A stretch of DNA of 51,083 nucleotides, from positions 1 through 51,083 of the forward strand of contig DAOUPT010000021.1 of assembly GCA_030626025.1 (NCBI GenBank), read 5' to 3'. The notes under the pieces are model-generated. The model ran no database searches, was not told where the DNA came from, and saw nothing but the letters and a program-made list of their open reading frames with translations. Made by a program: the position numbers and the translations under genes. This stretch comes from Anderseniella sp. (lineage in GTDB: Bacteria > Pseudomonadota > Alphaproteobacteria > Rhizobiales > Aestuariivirgaceae). Below are positions 8,832-18,988 of this stretch, piece by piece (within the stretch, counting starts at the first letter, position 1; each line of letters opens with the position of its first letter).

Positions 8832-10161
8832 GTCTCGCCTTCCAGAAGCGGCTAGGGTTGATAGGCCGGCCGTTGAGCCTTGTTTCATAATGAAGATGGG
8901 CACCGGTACTGCGTCCCGAGTTACCAAGCAAGCCAATAGCATCACCACGCTTAACGCGCTGGCCTTTTTTGACTAGAATTTTTCTCAAATGTGCGTATCT
9001 GGTCGCAACGCCATATTCATGTTGAATTTTGACCAGTCGACCGTACCCGCCAGCCCATCCCGCAGCTACAACAATACCATCAGCCGTTGCCCGGATTTTG
9101 GCAGCATAAGGGGCTTTTATGTCGATACCGGTATGAATAGCTGCAACTTTGCGCAGTGGGTCACGACGCAGGCCAAAATGGCTGGAAAAACGCGAGATAT
9201 TGCTAACCGGCATGGCCAGCGGCAGTTGCTTTGCTTGTTGCTGCAACAGTTTGGTCCGGTCCAGATGCGCCACGGCTTTTTTCATCCGTACCGCAACGCC
9301 TTTGGTCAAAATATCGTTGGCACTTGCCGCTATAAATGGGCCACCGACGGAATCAGCCGTTGCTAATTTTGCAGTCTTCAAAACAGCATCAGGATTTATT
9401 CCAAGCCGGTTATAAAGTTTTCTGGTCTTGCGGGTTTCTTCTTTGGCAAAAACAATGACTTCATCAAGCAATTTGGTCTGCATTTTCGCAAAGCCCTGCA
9501 TTTCATTGCGAACATCGGTCAGGGGAGCCATCGCCTTCCGGTGACTTGTAAACTCTGCAGCGTATTTTTGCCCCATTGAGGCTTGTTGCGGGGATAGTTT
9601 TAGCGGTGAGCGCTGATTGAAACTTCCTTTACCGGAGCGATTTGGCGTAAAATTCTGTTTGCCGTTTTTTCCGGGAGCGGTAGAGCTCGAGTTGTTGACC
9701 GGCAAAGCAACGTTCTGTTTCCTCAATGGCATCCAGCCCTGCCTGAAAAACTCGGTCAATCGTTTATGCTGGTCAACCAGCTTGCCATAATTGCCGCGCA
9801 GTTTGTCGACTTCCTGCAAATAGCCATCTTGATCAAGCATAAGTTTTTCATTCAGGCGATCAATGGTTTGCTGAAGGTCAGAAATTCGTTCTTCATGGTC
9901 AAGACGGGTCTGATAAAGATTATGCTCTTTGACAGCGATTAGTTCGTCCTTGAACGTCACATTGATGGAAGCAAAAGCAATCCAGAAAAAACCTGACATC
10001 AAAATGATCAGTCCAGCGACCATCATATAGGGGCGAACAGTAACAAATTGAACTTCACCCTTGGATCGCACATAAATCTGACGTTCGCGAAAAAAATGCG
10101 CGACACGACCGATGATCCCACGTGGTATGAGGTGGTGATGTTGACTTGAACGTTTCCGCAT
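8806..10161 (-). CDS. Membrane-anchored LytM/M23 peptidase
   Basis: A 451-residue protein predicted to cut peptidoglycan cross-bridges or to act as a wall-shaping factor. A short basic cytoplasmic tail is followed by one transmembrane helix (about 44-66), a coiled-coil-like stretch (about 70-140), a variable linker and a C-terminal M23 domain. All zinc ligands are present: H343 and D347 (HTGID) and H424 of the HLH motif (422-424), with H391 in YAHL, so the enzyme should be active rather than a degenerate activator. Overlap with the downstream bactofilin gene matches the bactofilin/LytM partnership known in other bacteria, where the filament interacts with the peptidase. Confidence 0.92.
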   Translation of the reverse strand: MRKRSSQHHHLIPRGIIGRVAHFFRERQIYVRSKGEVQFVTVRPYMMVAGLIILMSGFFWIAFASINVTFKDELIAVKEHNLYQTRLDHEERISDLQQTIDRLNEKLMLDQDGYLQEVDKLRGNYGKLVDQHKRLTEFFRQGWMPLRKQNVALPVNNSSSTAPGKNGKQNFTPNRSGKGSFNQRSPLKLSPQQASMGQKYAAEFTSHRKAMAPLTDVRNEMQGFAKMQTKLLDEVIVFAKEETRKTRKLYNRLGINPDAVLKTAKLATADSVGGPFIAASANDILTKGVAVRMKKAVAHLDRTKLLQQQAKQLPLAMPVSNISRFSSHFGLRRDPLRKVAAIHTGIDIKAPYAAKIRATADGIVVAAGWAGGYGRLVKIQHEYGVATRYAHLRKILVKKGQRVKRGDAIGLLGNSGRSTGAHLHYETRLNGRPINPSRFWKARHDFQALSK

Positions 10162-10324
10162 ACCTGCCGAGTTTGCTCCCCTTGCAACAAAAGCTGGTGA
10201 CCAGATTTGGTCCTCACCATTCTAACCCGAAATCAGGCGATAGTTTGATGCGTTAGTAATAATTGCATTGCTTATACCATGTTCGCGGCCGCTGTCACCT
10301 GTATTACGTAACTGGGTTTCACAA

Positions 10325-10798
10325 TCAAACAAGGTTCTGACAGGCCGCTAAAACTTTGTCTGCATGTTCCTTGACTTTCACTTTATGCCAGATTTCGGCA
10401 ATCTTGCCATTCTGGTCGATTAAAAAAGTCGAGCGAACGATGCCCATATATTTTCGACCATACATGGATTTTTCGGTCCAGACGCCATAAGCCTTAAGCG
10501 TCTCCAAATCAGTATCGGCACCCAGCGGCATATTGAGGTTGTGTTTTGCGATGAAATTCTCGTGACGCTTCACCGTATCGGCTGAAATTCCCACGATATC
10601 GGTGTCAGCAGCAAGAAAGCCTTCTCTTAACTGTGAAAATGCTACCGCCTCTTTCGTGCAGCCGGGCGTATTGTCTTTTGGATAAAAGAAAACCACCAGT
10701 TTACGGCCCTTGAAGTCACTCAGCGATACCGTGCCGCCGCCGTCTCTTGGGAGTGAGAAATCGGGAGCCACGCTTCCAGTTTCGAGAGGGTTACTCAT
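10325..10798 (-). CDS. bcp: Thiol peroxidase of the Bcp/PrxQ family
   Basis: A 157-residue peroxiredoxin that reduces hydrogen and alkyl peroxides. The peroxidatic cysteine is C47 in NTPGCTKEA. The second cysteine that E. coli Bcp carries five residues later is absent here, so the enzyme is either 1-Cys or uses a resolving cysteine elsewhere, as in many alphaproteobacterial homologues. The ATG at 10798 has AAAAGG eight to nine bases ahead; longer in-frame starts would encode an unrelated N-terminus. Confidence 0.95.
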   Translation of the reverse strand: MSNPLETGSVAPDFSLPRDGGGTVSLSDFKGRKLVVFFYPKDNTPGCTKEAVAFSQLREGFLAADTDIVGISADTVKRHENFIAKHNLNMPLGADTDLETLKAYGVWTEKSMYGRKYMGIVRSTFLIDQNGKIAEIWHKVKVKEHADKVLAACQNLV

Positions 10799-10977
10799 GC
10801 CTGTCATCCTTTTAAAATTTCTTTGCTGGCTTGAACCTGTCATTCCGGCCAAATTTTGCCACAAGTGTTTGTAAAAGAGATATACTCTGGATTCGTAGGG
10901 CCAGAATAGAAATCTGTAGGGAAACTGACTGACAAGTATTTTGTGGCTGTTCAAGCACAAAATGAAATCGGCGGACT

Positions 10978-13900
10978 TTGAGTTTTAAAGGTAGAACCAC
11001 GTTGCGTAGACGAATTAGAAATTTCGCACTTGCGTTTTTCGCTGTGTTTTTTCTTGCTGTATTCGTTGTTGCGGCCGCTTTCTGGTGGCGTCTTTCTGAA
11101 GGACCGGTTTCTCTGGCTTTTCTGAAAAATACGGTGGAGCAACGAATAAATGCCAGTCTGCCCGAGGTGGATGTCAGTATCGAAAATGTTGTGATCGAAC
11201 GTGACGAGAAAACCGGCCAGCCGCGGCTCAGGCTGCAGGGCATTCAATTTAAAAACATGGAAGGGCGGTTGATCGCCCGCGCACCGCGTGCAGCAATTGC
11301 GATAAAGGGCACGGCGTTATTATCAGGTGATGTTGTCCCGCAACAACTCGAACTGATTGGTGCAAGGTTGTTCATTCAGCGGCGAATTGACGGCAGCATC
11401 GGGCTTGGTTTTGGCGCATCTCCTGCTTCTCAGGATTTTGAAGGTACTGTAGCCCATCTTCCCGAACCCAAAGCTGAAAGTACCGATATTTTTGAAGGTG
11501 TGGAATTGCTGACCACCCAGGCTGCAAATCTGCTCGATTATCTCGATAGGTCCGGGGAGTCCAAAAAGGGTGCGATAACCGGACTTGAAAAGCTAAATTC
11601 AGTCCGCATAACAAAAACCGCCATAACCTTGCATGATGAATCCAACGGTGCAATCTGGTTTTCTCCCGATGCTAGCTTGGTTTTCCGCCGGGCACCCTAT
11701 GGTTTTGCCTTGTTTGTCGATGGTCATATCGCCGGGCGCACCCAACCCTGGCGCATGGAACTTACCGCCCACTATCGTGATGAAACCAAGAAATTCAAAG
11801 TTTCCGCGCGCGTGTTTGATATTATTCCGGCAGAACTGGCCCGTGATGTGTTTGCCCTGTCAGAATTCGCCCAGGTTCAATTGCCCCTGTCAGGTCATGT
11901 GGAAGCTGAATTTACCCGTCAAGGCAAGATGACCAAAGCCAGTGCCGAGTTTTCGGCGGCTGCAGGACGGGTTGGCTTTCCTCGATATATCTCAGAGCCG
12001 ATCATTATTGATGAAGGATTGCTTCGTCTCGATTTTGATCCTGCAAACGGTGATATTGTCATTGGCAATTCCGTAATTTTTGTTGGCGGTTCGCAGGCCC
12101 AATTATCGGGTCGCATAAAGCCAATTCGTAATGATAAAGGACGGTTGTCAGCCATTGGCATAAAACTAAATGCCAGCAATGTAGCAATTGACACCTCGGG
12201 AACCGTCAAAAACCCGGTGATGTTTGATTCTGTGAGATTTGATGGTCTGGCCTCTATTGAACAGGCCCGCTTGACCGTTAATGATCTGATCTTGATGTCC
12301 GGACCAGCCGGCATAAGGGTGCGCGGACAATTTGTCGGTGGAGAAAAAGCAACCGGGGTTTATCTTGCCGGCACCATCAGGGATTTACCAGCTGCGACAA
12401 TCAAGAAGATGTGGCCGCCCAGCGTCGCCATCGGTGCCCGCGAGTGGATTGCTGAGAACGTGGTTTCGGGCCGCATGTCGACAGGAACATTCAAGATCGC
12501 CATCCCAGCCGAGACAATTGTCGCTGCGGCTAATGACGTTCCTATCCCCGATGAGATGGTTGATTTCAAATTTTCGCTGGAGGATGTCACCAGCCGTTAT
12601 TTTGACGAGCTTCCGGCCCTCAAAGGCGCCTTTGGCACAGGGTTCTTGTCCGGCAATCATTTTGTTTTGAATGTCAAAGGCGGATCAGTTCAGTTGCCCG
12701 ACAAGCAAACGATCAAACTGACCTCAGCAATTATGAAATCCCGCGACCTGGCAAAACCGGTCACCCCGTCTACAATTTCGGTTCAGACATCTGCCAGCGC
12801 TAAATCAATCTTGTCACTGATTGATCACAAGCCATTAGATTTGCTGAAAAATACCGAATTTAAAATTGCCCAAATATCTGGAAATGCCACTGTAAAGGTG
12901 GAGTTGGGTTTGCCTCTTTCCAGAAAAATGACAGGGGATCAGGTCGAGGTAAAAGCCACTGCCCGCTGGAAGGGTGGTAGCTATACAGGTGCCATTGCTG
13001 GCGTAAATGTGACCAAGAGCGATTTTAAAATCGCCGTAAACTCAACCGGCATCACGGCCAAAGGCAAAGGGCTGGTCAATGGTTTGCCATCCGATATCGA
13101 ATGGTCACAACCCTTTACCAAAAACAACTCCGGTGGGGCCAGGTTGGTGCTAAAAACCACCATGACCGAAAGCCAGCGAACCAAATTTGGTGTGGATTTA
13201 TCACGGTTTGTTCGCGGCAGGGTGGGCTTGAAAGTAATAGCTAAAACCAAAACCGGTAAAATAACATCGGCGCGCATTGAGGCGGACCTGTCAAAAGCAA
13301 TTTTAGCCATTGATGAAATCGACTGGGTGCATCCGGCCGGGAAAAAAACCACCGCAGTGTTTGATTTTGTTACCACAAAAACCGGTAATAAAATCGACAA
13401 ATTGGTTGTGACCGGCGATAAATTGAAAATAACCGGTTCGGTGACACTGCAGAAAGATGGCAGCTTGCGCAAGGCGTCATTTCCTCGTTTCCGGCTCGAT
13501 CAGTCCAATGATATGTCGATGGTTGCAGTGAAAAAAGGCAACCAGATTAGCATCAAAGTGAAAGGTCGCACATTTGATGCCCGAAAGTTGATCAATCAGG
13601 CTTTTTCCTCGAAACGACCAGCCGCCAATAAAGGTGGGGTGAAATCACCCTCGCTGCGTATCTCAGTGAATGTCGCCAACGTTCTAACCAACAGGGGTGA
13701 GCAGATCAAGAATGTGCAGGGCGAAATTTTCGCGGTAAGCGGAAAGGTAACCCGGGCAAATTTGCGTGGGCAATTTGTGGGGGGCTCACCAGTTTCGCTG
13801 CAGGTAGTGCCAAATGCAAAAGGGGGACGAAATTTGCAACTGGTTTCCCGCGATGCCGGGGCAGCGCTGCGGGCGGCGAATTTGTATTCGAAAATCTCAG

Positions 13901-14481
13901 GTGGAACCTTGTCGTTGCAGGCAAGTCTGGCTGCAGCACCCAAGACGGGTATTGAAAAAGGGTTACTTGTTTTGCGTCATTTTGTAGTGCGCAATGAAGA
14001 GGCATTTCAGGCTATCGGTTCTTCGGCTCGCAAAAAAGCAAAACTGGGGCCAAGGAAAAAGGGTCAGAAGTTCAAGAAATTGAAATTACCGTTTTCAACC
14101 GATGCTCAATTCGTCAATATTGGCGATGCACTGATCAAGGGTAGCGATTTGGGCGCGTCCGCCAACGGCCGGATCCGCAAAAGAGACGGTGCCATGGACG
14201 TCGCTGGTACGATAATCCCCGCTTATGCGCTAAATGCGGCTGTTGGTGGTGTGCCGTTACTGGGAACACTCCTGACCGGCGGCAAGGGGCAGGGCGTTTT
14301 CGGCCTGACGTATGCTTTGCAGGGGACGATGAGAAGGCCAAAGTTCATTGTTAACCCGGTATCGGCTCTGGCACCGGGGTTTTTGCGCGGCTTTTTCGCC
14401 ATAGGCGGTGGCGGTAATATCGGCGCAGACGGCACCGGTACTAAAAAGGTTCGCAAGTTAAAAGACGATGCCGATCGATAG
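10978..14481 (+). CDS. Large AsmA-like/DUF3971 membrane protein (YhdP family)
   Basis: A 1,167-residue protein with a basic N-terminus and one transmembrane helix (about 14-38), then a very long beta-rich periplasmic region and a C-terminal AsmA_2-like segment (for example FGLTYALQGTMRRPKFIVNPVSALAPGFLRG). This family contains bridge-like proteins linked to phospholipid movement between inner and outer membranes. No ATG lies near the start; TTG at 10978 is given, but TTG at 11002 has a better AAAGGT binding site nine bases ahead and is a serious alternative. It is divergent from bcp and convergent with tyrS, 12 bp apart. Confidence 0.88.
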   Translation: MSFKGRTTLRRRIRNFALAFFAVFFLAVFVVAAAFWWRLSEGPVSLAFLKNTVEQRINASLPEVDVSIENVVIERDEKTGQPRLRLQGIQFKNMEGRLIARAPRAAIAIKGTALLSGDVVPQQLELIGARLFIQRRIDGSIGLGFGASPASQDFEGTVAHLPEPKAESTDIFEGVELLTTQAANLLDYLDRSGESKKGAITGLEKLNSVRITKTAITLHDESNGAIWFSPDASLVFRRAPYGFALFVDGHIAGRTQPWRMELTAHYRDETKKFKVSARVFDIIPAELARDVFALSEFAQVQLPLSGHVEAEFTRQGKMTKASAEFSAAAGRVGFPRYISEPIIIDEGLLRLDFDPANGDIVIGNSVIFVGGSQAQLSGRIKPIRNDKGRLSAIGIKLNASNVAIDTSGTVKNPVMFDSVRFDGLASIEQARLTVNDLILMSGPAGIRVRGQFVGGEKATGVYLAGTIRDLPAATIKKMWPPSVAIGAREWIAENVVSGRMSTGTFKIAIPAETIVAAANDVPIPDEMVDFKFSLEDVTSRYFDELPALKGAFGTGFLSGNHFVLNVKGGSVQLPDKQTIKLTSAIMKSRDLAKPVTPSTISVQTSASAKSILSLIDHKPLDLLKNTEFKIAQISGNATVKVELGLPLSRKMTGDQVEVKATARWKGGSYTGAIAGVNVTKSDFKIAVNSTGITAKGKGLVNGLPSDIEWSQPFTKNNSGGARLVLKTTMTESQRTKFGVDLSRFVRGRVGLKVIAKTKTGKITSARIEADLSKAILAIDEIDWVHPAGKKTTAVFDFVTTKTGNKIDKLVVTGDKLKITGSVTLQKDGSLRKASFPRFRLDQSNDMSMVAVKKGNQISIKVKGRTFDARKLINQAFSSKRPAANKGGVKSPSLRISVNVANVLTNRGEQIKNVQGEIFAVSGKVTRANLRGQFVGGSPVSLQVVPNAKGGRNLQLVSRDAGAALRAANLYSKISGGTLSLQASLAAAPKTGIEKGLLVLRHFVVRNEEAFQAIGSSARKKAKLGPRKKGQKFKKLKLPFSTDAQFVNIGDALIKGSDLGASANGRIRKRDGAMDVAGTIIPAYALNAAVGGVPLLGTLLTGGKGQGVFGLTYALQGTMRRPKFIVNPVSALAPGFLRGFFAIGGGGNIGADGTGTKKVRKLKDDADR

Positions 14482-14493
14482 GCCGATTAAGTT

Positions 14494-15750
14494 CTAACCA
14501 TCCACACGCAATAAAGCGTGCTTTTTCTTGCCCATCGAAAGTTTGATCACGCCATCATCGGTAAGATCGTTTTCGCTCAGCGCATGGCGAAAGTCTTTGC
14601 AGGGTTGATCGTTGATTTTGATCGCCCCACCCAGCACTTGCCTGCGCGCTTCACCGTTTGAAATGGCCAGGCCAGCAGTTACCAATGCTGTCAGAATGCC
14701 AATGTTCTCGGTGAGGTCAGACCGCGAGATTTCCACCGTCGGCAAGCCTTCAGCCAGATTTCCCTGCTCAAAGGTTTTTAGCGCCGTTTCTGCTGCTGCT
14801 GTTGCTGGATCACTGCCATGCAACAATTTGGTAGCCTCATTGGCCAGCGTTTTCTTGGCCTCATTGATTTCGGCCCCTTCAAGGGCTTCAAGCCTGGCAA
14901 TCTCATCAAGCGGCAGAGTTGTGAACAGTTTCAGGAACCGCCCCACATCACCATCTTCAGTGTTGCGCCAGTACTGCCAGTATTCATAGGGGCTCAATAT
15001 GTCAGCGTTAAGCCACACCGCACCTCCGGCAGTTTTACCCATTTTGGCGCCTGATGATGTGGTCAGCAGCGGCGAGGTCAGGGCATGTAAATGGGCCTGA
15101 TCGACCCGGCGACCAAGTTCCATACCATTGATAATGTTGCCCCACTGATCAGAACCACCCATTTGCAAAACGCAATTGTTACGACGGTTCAGTTCGAGAA
15201 AGTCATAGGCTTGCAGAATCATGTAGTTGAATTCGAGAAATGTCAGGGGCTGCTCACGGTCCAGCCGCAGTTTAACCGAATCAAACGCCATCATCCGGTT
15301 GATGGTAAAATGCGGGCCATAGTCGCGCAGAAAGTCGATGTAGTTCAAATGATCAAGCCAGTCAGCATTGTTGACCATAATTGCATCGGTTTCGCCATCG
15401 CCAAATTTGAGAAACTTTGAAAACACGGTTTGTATTCCTGCCATGTTTTCGTTGATTTTTTCAGGCGTCAGCAACAGGCGGCTTTCATCCTTGCCCGATG
15501 GATCACCCACCTTGGTCGTGCCGCCCCCCATCAGGGTAATTGGCTTGTGACCGGTTTGCTGTAGCCAATAGAGCATCATGATCGGCAACAGAGAGCCTGC
15601 ATGCAGGCTGGGAGCGGTGCAATCAAAGCCGATATAGGCTGACATAGGCCCGGCTGCTGCCACCGCGTCCAATCGTTCGGGATCTGACATTTGATGAATA
15701 AACCCGCGCTCATCCAGAACGTTAAGGAATTCCGATTTATACTTGCTCAT
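14494..15750 (-). CDS. tyrS: Tyrosyl-tRNA synthetase
   Basis: A 418-residue class I synthetase that charges tRNA-Tyr. The HIGH-type motif is HAGS in [11 protein letters not shown], the KMSKS-type loop is KMGKT (AKMGKTAGG), and the C-terminal S4-like RNA-binding domain contains [14 protein letters not shown]. The start at 15750 gives the usual N-terminus MSKYKSEFL; a longer frame would extend across the divergent promoter region into anmK. The tyrS-anmK divergent arrangement recurs in alphaproteobacteria. Confidence 0.97.
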   Translation of the reverse strand: MSKYKSEFLNVLDERGFIHQMSDPERLDAVAAAGPMSAYIGFDCTAPSLHAGSLLPIMMLYWLQQTGHKPITLMGGGTTKVGDPSGKDESRLLLTPEKINENMAGIQTVFSKFLKFGDGETDAIMVNNADWLDHLNYIDFLRDYGPHFTINRMMAFDSVKLRLDREQPLTFLEFNYMILQAYDFLELNRRNNCVLQMGGSDQWGNIINGMELGRRVDQAHLHALTSPLLTTSSGAKMGKTAGGAVWLNADILSPYEYWQYWRNTEDGDVGRFLKLFTTLPLDEIARLEALEGAEINEAKKTLANEATKLLHGSDPATAAAETALKTFEQGNLAEGLPTVEISRSDLTENIGILTALVTAGLAISNGEARRQVLGGAIKINDQPCKDFRHALSENDLTDDGVIKLSMGKKKHALLRVDG

Positions 15751-15814
15751 GATAGACTCTCTAAAAACACGCCAGCGTGTGAAACGTTGCGCTTCTATAA
15801 CACTGGAATAAACT

Positions 15815-16918
15815 GTGGCAAACCTCTTAACTGCAATAGGCCTGATGAGTGGCACCTCAATGGATGGCATTGATGTCGCGTTGATCAGAACCGATGGTGA
15901 AAACATCATCGAACATGGCCCCAATGCCACCTATGAGTTTGACGCTGCCACCCGCGAAAAACTCACAACAACGATGGCTGAGGCCACGGCAATTGTTAAC
16001 CGGGATGACCGCCCCGGCAATCTGGCCCAGGCCGAAAATGATATAACCGATGCCCACATCAAAGCGGCTGAATCATTCTTAAAAGAAAAGTCGCTAAGTG
16101 ACTCTGATATCGACATAATCGGCTTCCACGGTCAAACCGTTTTGCATCGCCCCCAAGACAGATTAACCGTGCAATTGGGCGATGGTCAGCGCCTCGCCAA
16201 TGAACTTTCCATCCCTGTCGTCTATGATTTGCGCGCCGCTGATATCGCTGCAGGCGGACAGGGCGCTCCGCTGGTGCCGGTCTATCACCGCGCTCTTGCC
16301 AGCAACTTTTCAACACGTCCGGTGGCCTTTGTAAATATTGGTGGCATTTCCAATATTACCTATGTCGGCCAAAGCGAACAGCTGCTGGCCTTTGATTGCG
16401 GCCCCGGCAACGCCATGCTCGATGACTGGACCCTGCAACACACCGGCAACCGATTCGATGTGAACGGCAAATTAAGTCGATCTGGCGAACTGAGCCAGAC
16501 TGTCCTGCATGATTATCTCATCAACAGTTTTTTCAATCATCCGGTGCCCAAATCCCTTGATCGTGGCGACTTCACCCTCGATCTCGTGCAAGGTTTAGAT
16601 GCAAAAGACGGTGCCCGAACGCTAACTGAAGTCACCGCTAAATCCATCGCCAACGCTGCCAACTGGTTCTCGTTACCGCCTCAGGACTGGATTATCTGCG
16701 GTGGCGGCCGCCGCAACAAATTCCTCATGCAACGCATCGCTGCCAATGTACAAGGCATCGTAACTCCCGCCGAAGCCCACCATCTCAACGGCGATGCGAT
16801 CGAAGCAGAAGCCTTCGCCTACCTGGCAGTGCGCAGCATGAAAGGTTTGCCGATCACCTTTCCAACGACCACAGGTGTTAAAAAGGCAATGACTGGTGGG
16901 GTGCTCAAACAGCCCTAA
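15815..16918 (+). CDS. anmK: Anhydro-N-acetylmuramic acid kinase
   Basis: A 367-residue kinase that opens and phosphorylates 1,6-anhydroMurNAc during peptidoglycan recycling. Family motifs are [12 protein letters not shown] near the N-terminus, [27 protein letters not shown] and [13 protein letters not shown]. It begins with GTG at 15815, 64 bp from the divergent tyrS start; no nearby in-frame ATG keeps the N-terminal strand. Confidence 0.96.
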   Translation: MANLLTAIGLMSGTSMDGIDVALIRTDGENIIEHGPNATYEFDAATREKLTTTMAEATAIVNRDDRPGNLAQAENDITDAHIKAAESFLKEKSLSDSDIDIIGFHGQTVLHRPQDRLTVQLGDGQRLANELSIPVVYDLRAADIAAGGQGAPLVPVYHRALASNFSTRPVAFVNIGGISNITYVGQSEQLLAFDCGPGNAMLDDWTLQHTGNRFDVNGKLSRSGELSQTVLHDYLINSFFNHPVPKSLDRGDFTLDLVQGLDAKDGARTLTEVTAKSIANAANWFSLPPQDWIICGGGRRNKFLMQRIAANVQGIVTPAEAHHLNGDAIEAEAFAYLAVRSMKGLPITFPTTTGVKKAMTGGVLKQP

Positions 16919-16947
16919 ACCTGTCTCCGAACAGCGGGTGCCAGCCT

Positions 16948-17466
16948 TCAACTAAATCGCTCAACAAGCATGGCGATACGTTGGCGCAAGATGTCTTCAC
17001 TGCCTGCTGCCATTTTAATGCCTTCTGCCGCCGATCCCAGAACAAAACCTGTTTCATCATCGGGTTCCAACCCCAATAGCTCGTTCAACCTCCCGGACAT
17101 CCGACCTCGGCCTTCATCTGGTTGTTCGCTACCAAAATCCCTCTTTACCTGCATAAGCTCCTGAGAATGTGGTCCCGAAACCACCAGCCGGTAATAGAAC
17201 AGCATATAAGCAGTTAAATAGGCAGCAAGTCGTTCATTCTTGTCGATGATATTGGTGATTGCCGCCTCTGCAATTTCAAATCCTTGTTGGCTCACCAACT
17301 CAATGGCCGCTTTTGCTACCGCCTCTTTGTTGCGAAAGTGTTGATAGATCGCAGGACGTGAAATTCCAGCTTGCCGGGCAATGTCCTCCATGGACGTGCG
17401 GCGATAACCATAGCGGGTAATCGTATCAATTGCAGACTGTAAGATTTGCTGACGTTTGCTGTCCAT
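16948..17466 (-). CDS. TetR/AcrR-family regulator
   Basis: A 172-residue repressor with an N-terminal TetR helix-turn-helix (about 5-50: AIDTITRYGYRRTSMEDIARQAGISRPAIYQHF is split here only by its helices) and an all-helical ligand domain. It is divergent from the SDR gene at 17594, with the ATGTCATA repeats between them, so the SDR gene and the regulator itself are its likely targets. The ligand is unknown. Confidence 0.9.
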   Translation of the reverse strand: MDSKRQQILQSAIDTITRYGYRRTSMEDIARQAGISRPAIYQHFRNKEAVAKAAIELVSQQGFEIAEAAITNIIDKNERLAAYLTAYMLFYYRLVVSGPHSQELMQVKRDFGSEQPDEGRGRMSGRLNELLGLEPDDETGFVLGSAAEGIKMAAGSEDILRQRIAMLVERFS

Positions 17467-17552
17467 AAAGCCCTTTTACTCACTGTTTTTACCCTGTGCA
17501 ACCAACTCGGTCATTTTGTATTTGCATTACAATATAACAAAATATATAAAAA

Positions 17553-17584
17553 ATGTCATAATGTCATAATGTCATAATGTTATG
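17553..17584. repeat. Tandem ATGTCATA repeats, candidate operator array
   Basis: Three exact copies of the 8-mer ATGTCATA (17553-17560, 17561-17568, 17569-17576) are followed by a degenerate fourth (ATGTTATG). Each junction reads CATAATG, a dyad around a central base, so the tract is both a direct repeat and a series of small palindromes. It ends nine bases before the SDR start codon and its last base is the first G of the GGAG ribosome binding site at 17584-17587. Confidence 0.6.
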
Positions 17585-17593
17585 GAGATTTAA

Positions 17594-18616
17594 ATGACAC
17601 AAAGAGTATTCATCACCGGTATATCCGGTTTTCTAGCCAGCCATATTGCCTTGAAGCTATTGAAAAACGGTAGCAAGGTCACCGGTTCAGTTCGTTCAAT
17701 GGCAAAAGCTGAACATATTCGCAAAGTTCTCCAAACACATGGGGCAGACACGGCTCGTCTGTCCTTTGTTGAGCTTGATCTGTTGCAAGACGATGGTTGG
17801 GAAGAGGCAATCGCAAACCATGACTACCTGATACACACAGCATCGCCCTTTGTGACAACAATGCCTGATGATCCGCAAACATTGATCAAGCCCGCCGTAG
17901 AGGGGACTGAAAGAGCGCTGCAGGCGGGGATGAACGCCAATGTAACCCGTATTGTTCTAACTTCATCAACAGTGGCAATTGCGCATGGTCACGGCAAGCA
18001 TCACAATAAAACATTGACTGAAGCTGATTGGACCAATGTTGAGGGAGACGATGTAACTGCTTATGTCTTGTCAAAAACCCTTGCAGAGAAAAAGGCTTGG
18101 GAGCTCGTTGAAACAGCTGGCAGAAAAGACATCCTGACCGTCATAAATCCCGGTTTTATTATGGGGCCGGTTCTTGAAAAAGACATCGGCACCTCTGGCG
18201 CTCTCATTCATAAAATGATGAGCGGTGGTTTCCCGGCTTCTCCAGACATCTACTTTTCCTGTATTGATGTCCGCGATGCCGCCGAGCTACACATCAATGC
18301 CATGGCAAACAAAGACATTGCCGGTCGCCGTTGCCTCGCTGCTGGTCCAACAATCCCGCTGCTTGATATCGCAAACTCTCTTGCCCGTAAATTCCCCGAC
18401 TATGCCAAAAAACTACCAACCCGTCGAATGCCAGACTTATTGGTCAGGCTGGGTGCGTTGTTTGATTCCGAAATTAAAACAGCTTCAAAACTGTTGGGTC
18501 GCAAGCATCAGGTGGATGCGAGTTGTGCCAAAGCACTGCTTGGCCGCGATTTCATCAGCACAGAAACCGCTGCATGTGATATGGCTGAGTCTATCATTGA
18601 TTTAGGGCTACCTTAA
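17594..18616 (+). CDS. NAD(P)-dependent extended short-chain reductase (aldehyde/dihydroflavonol reductase-like)
   Basis: A 340-residue extended SDR. The Rossmann motif near the N-terminus is GISGFLASHIA, the central substrate segment has TSSTVAI, and the catalytic pair is in YVLSKTLAEKKAW (Y-x-x-x-K). Closest in character to NAD-dependent epimerase/dehydratases that reduce aldehydes or ketones; the substrate cannot be named. GGAG precedes the ATG by six bases. Divergence from a TetR gene suggests it is induced by a toxic carbonyl or related compound. Confidence 0.88.
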   Translation: MTQRVFITGISGFLASHIALKLLKNGSKVTGSVRSMAKAEHIRKVLQTHGADTARLSFVELDLLQDDGWEEAIANHDYLIHTASPFVTTMPDDPQTLIKPAVEGTERALQAGMNANVTRIVLTSSTVAIAHGHGKHHNKTLTEADWTNVEGDDVTAYVLSKTLAEKKAWELVETAGRKDILTVINPGFIMGPVLEKDIGTSGALIHKMMSGGFPASPDIYFSCIDVRDAAELHINAMANKDIAGRRCLAAGPTIPLLDIANSLARKFPDYAKKLPTRRMPDLLVRLGALFDSEIKTASKLLGRKHQVDASCAKALLGRDFISTETAACDMAESIIDLGLP

Positions 18617-18637
18617 CAGGTCTGTAAAAGGGGCAAA

Positions 18638-18988
18638 ATGACTGACGCACACCACAACAACGGGCTTGATTACATAGAGTTTGCGGTTAACGATATTCAG
18701 GCAGCCAAAGAATTCTATGGGCAAGCCTTTGGCTGGACCTTTTCCGATTACGGCCCGGACTATTGCGAATTCACCGACGGTCAAAGAAAAGGCGGCTTTG
18801 CTGCAACCACAGGTGAAATATCGACCGGCGGTCCGCTGGTGGTACTTTATTCCACTGATTTGGAGCGAGCCATGGCCAGTGTGGTTGCTGCCGGTGGAAA
18901 AATTACCAAACCGGTTTTTTCATTTCCCGGTGGCCAGCGGTTTCATTTTACTGATCCGCAAGGTTATGAACTGGCTGTATGGTGTTGA
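18638..18988 (+). CDS. VOC-superfamily (glyoxalase-like) protein
   Basis: A 116-residue single VOC domain with the two beta-alpha-beta-beta-beta halves visible: LDYIEFAVNDIQAAKEFYG at the start and LVVLYSTDLERAMASV later, ending FTDPQGYELAVW. Such proteins bind a metal and act on small carbonyls, or bind drugs. It follows the SDR gene by 21 bp and may be co-transcribed. Its end overlaps the convergent transporter gene by 25 bp. Confidence 0.88.
   Translation: MTDAHHNNGLDYIEFAVNDIQAAKEFYGQAFGWTFSDYGPDYCEFTDGQRKGGFAATTGEISTGGPLVVLYSTDLERAMASVVAAGGKITKPVFSFPGGQRFHFTDPQGYELAVWC

Noticed and set aside
17553-17584. CRISPR-like short repeats
   Set aside because: The units are 8 bp, contiguous and without spacers, and no cas genes are present.
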